Shown: positions 8,900 to 15,900 of the stretch, piece by piece | Position numbering within the stretch: the first letter of the stretch is position 1 | Layout of the letters: each line of letters begins with the position of its first letter | Source: Methyloversatilis sp. | GTDB lineage: Bacteria; Pseudomonadota; Gammaproteobacteria; Burkholderiales; Rhodocyclaceae | DNA: 64,000 bases | Assembly: GCF_030696805.1 (NCBI RefSeq) | Contig: NZ_JAUYRO010000037.1 | Coordinates: 62,001-126,000, forward strand | Direction of reading: 5' to 3' | Notes under the pieces: generated by a model | What the model was told of the DNA's origin: nothing | Database searches by the model: none | The model's input: the letters and a program-made list of their open reading frames with translations, nothing else | Program-made: the position numbers and the translations under genes

Positions 8900-9675
8900 T
8901 GAAGCACATCCAGTCGCGCGACAACCCGCACTTCAAGCAACTGCGCAAACTCGCCACGTCGTCGCGCGAGCGTCGCGACACCGCAAGCACGCTGATTGAC
9001 GGCCTGCACCTGTTCCGCAGTGCGCTGGACGCCGGGCACCGCCCGTCGCTCGCCATCGTCGCCGAACGCGCCCTGCATCATGCCGACGTGTCGGCGCTGC
9101 TGGCCGAGCACGGCGACGCGGTGCTGTTGCTGGCGGATGGCCTGTTCGACGAACTGAGCCCCACCGACACGCCGACAGGATTGCTCGGCCTCATCGACAT
9201 TCCTGCCGACGCGGCCGGCCGCTTGACCGGTGACTGTCTGGTACTCGATGCGGTGCAGGACAGCGGCAACCTCGGCACGCTGCTGCGCGCCGCGTGGGCG
9301 ACCGGTGTCGCGGACGTGTTGCTGACCACCGGCTGCGCGCAGGCCTGGAGCCCGAAGGTGCTGCGCGCCGGGCAGGGCGCCCATTTCAGCCTGCGCATCC
9401 GGGAACACTGCGATGTGGCCGAGTCGCTCCGACATTTCACCGGCAAGGTCGTCGCCACGCGACTTGATGCGCAGACTTCACCCTATGCACTGGACCTGCG
9501 CGGACCGGTCGCATGGCTGTTCGGCAATGAAGGCGCCGGTCTGTCGCCAGCGCTCAGCGCACTGGCCACCGACGCGATACGGATTCCGATGCCGGGTGCA
9601 GCCGAATCGCTGAACGTGGCCATGGCGGCGACCGTCTGTCTGTTCGAACAGGTGCGTCAGCGCCAGACTTGTTGA
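8899..9675 (+). CDS. TrmH/SpoU-family RNA 2'-O-methyltransferase
   Basis: A 258-residue SpoU-class methyltransferase that would 2'-O-methylate a ribose in rRNA or tRNA. An N-terminal substrate-binding domain (SRDNPHFKQLRKLATSS, L30e-like) is followed by the SPOUT knot domain with VQDSGNLGTLLRAAWATG (motif 1), WLFGNEGAGLS (motif 2) and IPMPGAAESLNVAMAATVC (motif 3). The ATG at 8899 is embedded in the stop of the preceding gene. The target base cannot be told from sequence alone; RlmB-like or other TrmH enzymes are possible. Confidence 0.9.
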   Translation: MKHIQSRDNPHFKQLRKLATSSRERRDTASTLIDGLHLFRSALDAGHRPSLAIVAERALHHADVSALLAEHGDAVLLLADGLFDELSPTDTPTGLLGLIDIPADAAGRLTGDCLVLDAVQDSGNLGTLLRAAWATGVADVLLTTGCAQAWSPKVLRAGQGAHFSLRIREHCDVAESLRHFTGKVVATRLDAQTSPYALDLRGPVAWLFGNEGAGLSPALSALATDAIRIPMPGAAESLNVAMAATVCLFEQVRQRQTC

Positions 9676-9679
9676 CCCA

Positions 9680-10363
9680 TCACTGACCGAAATCGCCCGC
9701 GGCGTCCGGCCGCGCCGCCCACGGCACCAGTCCGGCGGCAGTGGCCAGGCGCACCAGTTCGACATCGCTGCGCACGTCGAGCTTCTGGCGGATTTCGCTC
9801 ATGCGGTTCGATATCGTTTTCGGGCTGAGCTTGAGCGCGTCGGCGATTTCATCGACCGACATGCCGGCCAGCAGCAGACGGCAGATTTCGAATTCACGCG
9901 GTGTCAGCACGTCGAGCCGCTTTTCGTCCGGCATCACATTGTCCAGCGCGAGCTGCTCCGCCACACGGGGGCTGAGCGTGCGCCGCCCCTGCGCCGCGGC
10001 AAGCACGGCCTGCACCAGCGCCTCGGGTTCGGTGTCCTTGGTCAGGAAGCCGATCGCGCCGGCTTCCAGCGCCTGGCGCGCAAACGCAGGTTGCGCATGC
10101 ATCGAGAACATGAGCACGCGGGCGCGGTTGTCCAGCGCCAGCATGCGGCGCGTCGCTTCGATGCCGCTGGCACCGGGTAGTGAAATGTCCATGACCACCA
10201 CATCAGGCTTGAGCATGCGGAACAGCTGATAGGCCTCGTCCGAGGTACCCGCTTCGCCGACCACCTCCATTGCCCGGTTGTGTTCAAGAAAGCGACGGTA
10301 GCCGGCGCGCACGACGGCATGGTCGTCGACGAGCAGAACGCGGATTGGGCTGTGAAGGCTCAT
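9680..10363 (-). CDS. NarL/FixJ-type response regulator
   Basis: A 227-residue response regulator. The receiver domain (residues 1-120) has the acidic pair in VLLVDDHAVV, the phosphoacceptor Asp in VVVMDISLPG, and the Lys in GFLTKDTEPEA. The C-terminal LuxR-type helix-turn-helix reads LTPREFEICRLLLAGMSVDE then IADALKLSPKTISNRMSEIR. The ATG at 10363 is chosen because it overlaps the stop of the upstream kinase gene by four bases. The pair forms a two-component system of the NarX/NarL or UvrY-like class; the signal and target genes are unknown. Confidence 0.93.
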   Translation of the reverse strand: MSLHSPIRVLLVDDHAVVRAGYRRFLEHNRAMEVVGEAGTSDEAYQLFRMLKPDVVVMDISLPGASGIEATRRMLALDNRARVLMFSMHAQPAFARQALEAGAIGFLTKDTEPEALVQAVLAAAQGRRTLSPRVAEQLALDNVMPDEKRLDVLTPREFEICRLLLAGMSVDEIADALKLSPKTISNRMSEIRQKLDVRSDVELVRLATAAGLVPWAARPDAAGDFGQ

Positions 10364-11715
10364 GTTTTTTCCTGTAGCGAAGTTTTCAGCGGCAGCCAGG
10401 CGTCGACCTGCCAGCCACCCTCGGGGCGCGGGCCGGCGCGACAATCGCCGCCCAGCGCCAGTGCGCGTTCGCGCATGCCGACCAGACCGAAACCGCTATC
10501 GGGTGTGGCGTGCGGTCGCGGCTCACCGTCATCGCGTACGCGAAGCGATACCCGGCCGGCACCGGGATCGATGTCGAGCCGGATGTCGATGCGGGTACAG
10601 CGCGCATGCTTGACGGTATTGGTCATGCACTCCTGCACGATGCGGTAAAGCGTGATGTCGTGCATCGCCGACAGCTGACCCAGGTCCTCGTGCAGATCGA
10701 AACTCACCTGAGCCGCATCGGCACAGCGGCTGCGCTGCTTGCCCAGTTCGCGCAGCGCGTGCCCCAGGCCGAGCTCTTCGATGTCGGGCGGGCGCAGGTG
10801 TTCGAGCAGATTGCGCACGAGGCGCAGCATGTGGCCGACCTGTTCCGACATCCAGTGCGCCGACTCGCGATGTTCTGCCAGTTCCGGCCGGCCATCGCAG
10901 GCGTCCGCCAGCAGTCGCGCATGCGGGTGGATCGCCACCAGATACGGGCTCAGCTCATCGTGCAGGTCACGCGCCAGCGCATGCCGGATCTCTTCTTCGT
11001 GCGTGATCAGCTTGCGCAACAGGCGCGCGCGTTCATCGACCGCCGCTTCCAGCGTGGACGCCATGCTGTTGAACGATTCGGAAAGCGGGGCCAGATCACC
11101 CGGGCCGACATTTTCCAGCCGTGCATCGAGTCGCCCTTCGCCGATCGCCGACAGCGCGCGCATCACGCTGCCCAGCGGATGCAGCGCACGGCCGACCGCC
11201 CAGAACACCATCAGGCAGGCGATCAGGCCGATCGCCGCAACCATCGATGTCTGCTTGATGTAGTCGTCCCAGATTTCGCGCAATTCATCGTCCGCATAAG
11301 GCACCAGCCAGTAGTAGCCGATGACCTGCTGGCCCACCCGAATGTCCTTGCGCAGCGGCGAGCGGCTGCGCAGGCGCTCGCCCATCCAGCCCAGCGCAAA
11401 GGGCGCCGATTGTTGCGGGCCGCTGCGCGAGCTGAGGATGAGCTGTCCGCTCGCCGCCCGCACTTCCACTGTCAGGTGGCGCAGACTGCTCAGTTCGCGG
11501 GTGAGCTGGATGCTGGCAAGGAGGGCTTCGGCGGTGACGCCGACCGGCGGCGGCGACAGTGCGCTGGGCAGTAGCGCGTGCGCAAGCCGGGCCACCGACT
11601 CCATCTCGGCGACTGCGTCATCGTGGGCGTCGTACAACCTGCGTACGCTGTCGGCAACGACCAGCAAGGTCATCAGTGACGCGATGATGAGGGTGAGTCT
11701 GATGCGCAGACTCAT
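10360..11715 (-). CDS. NarX-like sensor histidine kinase
   Basis: A 451-residue membrane sensor kinase. It has a helix near residues 7-27, a periplasmic domain to about 155, a second helix (MVAAIGLIACLMVFWAVGRA), a HAMP linker, then the HisKA_3 dimerisation helix with the phosphoacceptor His in HALARDLHDELSPYL. The ATPase domain carries VRDDGEP and GFGLVGMRERA. The ATG at 11715 starts MSLRIRLTL just before the first helix. Its stop overlaps the regulator gene by four bases. The periplasmic domain shows no recognisable ligand motif. Confidence 0.92.
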   Translation of the reverse strand: MSLRIRLTLIIASLMTLLVVADSVRRLYDAHDDAVAEMESVARLAHALLPSALSPPPVGVTAEALLASIQLTRELSSLRHLTVEVRAASGQLILSSRSGPQQSAPFALGWMGERLRSRSPLRKDIRVGQQVIGYYWLVPYADDELREIWDDYIKQTSMVAAIGLIACLMVFWAVGRALHPLGSVMRALSAIGEGRLDARLENVGPGDLAPLSESFNSMASTLEAAVDERARLLRKLITHEEEIRHALARDLHDELSPYLVAIHPHARLLADACDGRPELAEHRESAHWMSEQVGHMLRLVRNLLEHLRPPDIEELGLGHALRELGKQRSRCADAAQVSFDLHEDLGQLSAMHDITLYRIVQECMTNTVKHARCTRIDIRLDIDPGAGRVSLRVRDDGEPRPHATPDSGFGLVGMRERALALGGDCRAGPRPEGGWQVDAWLPLKTSLQEKT

Positions 11716-11817
11716 GCGGGTAATCCGGTCAGGGCAGGGCTTGCATGCTAATGCGAAGGCCACCGGGAAATGTTCCCGCTTGTTTCCCTTGCGTCAGCCC
11801 GGATTCGCGGCTCCACG

Positions 11818-12381
11818 TCAGACGAGCAGGCGCGTGTCGACGTGCTCGATCAGCCCGCCGTGCCTGCTGACCTCGGCCACCATGTGCGCCGTACCGCCCG
11901 GGCCCTCGGGACCGTCGCCATTCCACAGACAGATGAAACACAGCGCGCCGTCCGCGTGCGCGAGCGCTTGATCGATCAGCCACACATTGCATGCTTCATA
12001 CGGGTCGCGGCCATCGGCCAGCGGGCCCAGCGCCGCCGACATTTCCTGCACTGTTGCGCCGGGTGCGGCAAGTGCGCGGCGATAGCGTTCGACCCAGCGT
12101 TCGCCATGCAGCGACGGCCTGACCGAGGTCTGTTCGAAGGTGGCGGTATCGAACGGCAGCAGGATGTGGCGTCTCACGCTGCGTTCGACGCACGCTTCAA
12201 GGAACAGCAGGTCGCCACCGGACGCCGCCTGACTGAAGGCGATGTCGCCGGCAGCGGCGCCATGGCGGTCCAGCGCGGCAGCGATCGCCGCCGCCGCGCC
12301 GGGCTCCATCGCCGGTGGAAAGCGCGGCGCTTCGCGGTCGGGACGGTCCATCACGTGACCGCTGAACAGGAAAGTGGTCAT
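11818..12381 (-). CDS. SLOG-like predicted nucleotide-sensing protein
   Basis: A 187-residue soluble protein. It opens with TTFLFSGHVMDRPDREAPRF, then has an AISQAASGGDLLFLE-like segment (here AFSQAASGGDLLFLEACVER) and RRHILLPFDTATFEQ. This pattern of an opening beta-strand plus glycine loop, a GGD-type motif and a LPF strand resembles the Rossmannoid SLOG superfamily, some members of which sense nucleotide-derived signals next to TIR or CHAT effectors. The assignment is by eye and tentative. It is the last gene of the minus-strand TIR-CHAT-M15 cluster, 40 bp after the M15 gene, so it would work with those products. Confidence 0.55.
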   Translation of the reverse strand: MTTFLFSGHVMDRPDREAPRFPPAMEPGAAAAIAAALDRHGAAAGDIAFSQAASGGDLLFLEACVERSVRRHILLPFDTATFEQTSVRPSLHGERWVERYRRALAAPGATVQEMSAALGPLADGRDPYEACNVWLIDQALAHADGALCFICLWNGDGPEGPGGTAHMVAEVSRHGGLIEHVDTRLLV

Positions 12382-12421
12382 GGCGAGCGGTGCGGCAGGA
12401 AAGCAGGTTCGATCCGCCGCA

Positions 12422-12997
12422 TCATGCCGTATCGCTGGTCAGTCCCGGTACGTAACAGTAGGCGCCGGAGCGCGGATCACGCACATAGCTCAACAGTTGC
12501 CGACGGTTCGGCGCGCCGCCCGGGGCGCGGAGCGACACGTGCACCCAGCCCGAATTCGGGCCCTTGGCCGGGTCGTAGCACTCGCAGATGATCTGGTCGA
12601 ATACCTTGACGTGCTCCGCCACCCATTCGGCCAGCGCGATCGTGGCAACACCGACGATTTCGATGTCGCACGCTTCACCGCGCGCATGCTGGCTGCTGCT
12701 GACCCAGCTCGACGGCTTGCGTTTCAGGGCGCGTTCGAGGGCCTGGCTGCGGAACACGCTGTTCGGCGAAAAGCTGCCGAACTTCGCCCGCACCGGCTCG
12801 AGCACCTCGCGCGCCAGATGTACCGCGGCGCGGAATTCGGTGTCGGATGGAAAGGTGTTCGGAATGCACTGGCGCGATGCGATGTCGGAGCGGGTCAGTT
12901 CGTACAGCCGGAAATGCGGCGACACCTTGTCACGCGGCTGGCAGCCAGCGATGTGCAGCGCGCCGAGCGCCACCTTTGCCTGATCGCGGTCACTCAT
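12422..12997 (-). CDS. M15-type peptidase, no signal peptide
   Basis: A 191-residue protein with the zinc-peptidase signature of family M15 (D-Ala-D-Ala carboxypeptidase and phage endolysin type). SSQHARGEACDIE supplies His104 and Asp111, and GWVHVSL supplies His153. FRS at residues 82-84 and the opening HFRLYELTRSD are also typical of the Peptidase_M15_3 group. There is no signal peptide or membrane helix, so the enzyme is cytoplasmic unless released, as for phage endolysins. Its ATG overlaps the stop of the 1882-residue CHAT gene by four bases, showing coupled translation and a shared job. A cell-wall-cutting effector in a conflict system is the leading inference. Confidence 0.78.
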   Translation of the reverse strand: MSDRDQAKVALGALHIAGCQPRDKVSPHFRLYELTRSDIASRQCIPNTFPSDTEFRAAVHLAREVLEPVRAKFGSFSPNSVFRSQALERALKRKPSSWVSSSQHARGEACDIEIVGVATIALAEWVAEHVKVFDQIICECYDPAKGPNSGWVHVSLRAPGGAPNRRQLLSYVRDPRSGAYCYVPGLTSDTA

Positions 12998-15900
12998 GAC
13001 AGCTCCCGGAAGCGGTTGCGCATGGTGATCAGTGCCGCAATCACCGGCCTGAGTCCGCTTTCGTCACTGCGCACCGACGGCGCAGCATCCGGACCATCGA
13101 GCAGCGCGACCAGGAAATCGAAGTTCTCGGCGATCGACGCGCGTTCGCGCGGGCTGGCGCCGCGACGGAAGGCGTTCAGATACTCGCTCAGCACGCGGTC
13201 GAATCTTGCTTCGACGGCGTCATCACGGGCTGGCGTGCGCTTCGCCGGTTTGCGGGCCGGCGCCCGTGACCGCTTTCCGGCGGGCTTGTCGGGGGGCGCC
13301 GGCAGTGCTTCGGCAATCATCGACAGCAGGCGGCAATCTGCGATGCCGGTCGCCAACCACAGGCCCGGTTCGTCGCAATACTCGGCCTCGCAGGCGACGC
13401 GGATGCGTTCCGCCTCGCTGAGCAGCGCGTCGCGTGGCCACAGTGGTGTGTAATCCGGGTCGCCAGCCGTGGCAAGCAGGTCGGCCAGCGCACTGTTCAC
13501 GAACGGGTAGGCGCTGCTGCGGCCATCCATTTCGAGGGCGTCGCGGTAGTAGGTCGCCATATTGACCAGCGATTCCTGGCGCTCCTGCGCCGTGGTCACC
13601 AGCGCAAGCCGCTTGCACGCGGCACCCATCATGTTCAGGCGCTCCGGCGTTCGGGCACGCTGGATCAGCAGGTCCAGCTCCATGATTGCTGCGATGATCG
13701 AGGTGCGCAGCGACGTGCGCAGGGCTTCGTCCGGCACGCCACCGGCGAGCGATTCCGACCAGCGTCGTCCAGCCAGCCGGACGCGGAAATTGGCGCATTG
13801 CTCGACCACGCGGATCGGGCAATCGCCCTTGCTGGCAGACAGCGCCGCGTCGAGATGTTCGATCGCCCGCGCGTAGTCACCGACCTCGCCCCACAGAAAA
13901 CCGAGCGCTGCACGCACGTCGGCGCGGGCCAGCCACTTTTCGCGTGCGGCGTCGGGCACGCGGTCGAACAGGGCGTCGACGGTGCCCTGCAGCCACCCGA
14001 CGTCGGTCGCGGACGACTGCATGCGCACCGATTCGCGCAGGTTGTCGAGATTGCTCACCAGTTCGGCATGCGAATGCAGCGGACCGGCCGGTCGGGCGGT
14101 CGAACGCGAACCGCCGCCCTGCGCGCGCAGCAGGCGAAAGCCCGGGTCGCCGTAGCACTGGTAGGCGCCAAAGGTGTTCGACTGCGGATGCTGCTGAACG
14201 CAGGCGCGGCGCGCCGCCCGCACGGACTCGCCGAAGCTGTCGCCGGCCAGCATGCGCTGGTAGAACGTGGCGGCGAAGGTCTTGGCGGCATCGTCATCGA
14301 CCGCCCAGCCGGCCGCCACCACCGCCTTCACGCCCATGCGGATGAACTGCACGCCCAGATTGGCAGCCAGCGCCGGGAAGGCCTGCTTGTCCAGCGAGCG
14401 TGTCTTGCCAAGGTGACAGCAGTTGATGAACACCAGCTCCGGCACGTAACGCATCTGTTCTATGTCGCCCGGCGTCAGCAGCACGCCGCGGCCGATCACC
14501 ATGCCCGACAGCAGCTTGCCTCCGGCTGACCCTGACCGGCTCCGGTCGTCTGCGACCCGATAGTCATGTTCGCCATGACCCGCCAGATGCAGGATGCGCC
14601 AGCGACGCCGGTGCAGGCTTTCGAGAATGTCGGTATGGGTGGCGTCGATGCAGGCGTCGGTCTGGTAGCCCAGTTCGGTCAGGCATCCGGCAACGTGCTG
14701 CGCTTCGTCGCGTGCGCCCGGCAGGTCGATGAACTTGTCCCAGCCTTCCAGATCGGGATGACCAATGACCAGCGCCGACAGCTCGGTACCGTGCACCGGT
14801 TGCGCCCGGAACTCGGATGTCTTGAGGGTGCGCAGCAGGCCGCTGCGGGCGGCCGGCGGCAGCGGATTGGTCGCCCAGCGATCTTCCAGCAACTCCCATG
14901 GATAGGCAGCCGATTTTTCATCGAGCACCAGCAGCAGGTTGTTGTTGTCCGGCGCCAGCTCCTTGAGCCGGTTGGGCAGCAGCATGTCGAACAGCGTGCG
15001 TGCCGCTTCGCGATTGCGGCCCGGTTGCGTGCAGGCACGCTCGATGAACTTGCCGGCCAGCGAAAGCTGGCCCAGACCGATGGTTTCCTCGGCGCGCGCG
15101 CGGTTGGTCGACGATACGAAGCGCAGCCGCGTGTCTTCCGGGTCGGTGCTGATTTCCAGCCGGTGCCACCAGTCGCCGTCGCTGTCGAAGCTGACCCGCC
15201 GGCGACCGCCGTCGCCGGCATGCACGGTCTGTTCCGGCCAGCGCACGTCGGCGCCGAAGTCGACCGACGCCAGCACGTCATCCAGTGCATCGGCGGCATT
15301 GATGGTCACGTCCTGGAACAATTCGATCAGCTGCAGTTTCGACAGGTAGACGCGGTCACCCAGCCCCGCATCGATCAGCCGGCGGTTGGTACTCACGACC
15401 GCGCGCAGCAGCGCCTCGATCGAATCGCGCAAGGTCATGCCGCCGGCGCCGCTGCCGATCAATACGGTACTGAGCCCCATCGAACGCATGTCGGCAGCGC
15501 GCATCGGACGTTTCGCCTCCGGCATCTGCACCAGTTCGAAGCAGTAGGTCAGCAGTGCGTCCGATACCGTGGATTCGAGCCGCCCGGGCGACAGCGAGCC
15601 CAGTTCGCCCAGACCCACGATGATGGCCGCGACCGGACGCGCTTCGGGCGTGTCGTTGTAGAACAGCGCACTGCTGCCGATCTGCCCTGGATACAGGCCC
15701 AGATCCATGCGCTGTGTCAGCGGTCCGGCCTGCTCGCCGGGACGCGTGAGCTGCTTGTCGAGTGCCCGTTCGGCGCTGACGATGCTGTCGCCCAGATAGT
15801 GGCCCACCATCAGCGGATGCCTGACGTAGCTAAGGTCGCCATGGGTGAGCTGTACCTCGAGGCCTGGCAGGGCTGGTTCCCCGGAAGGCAGCGGACTGCC

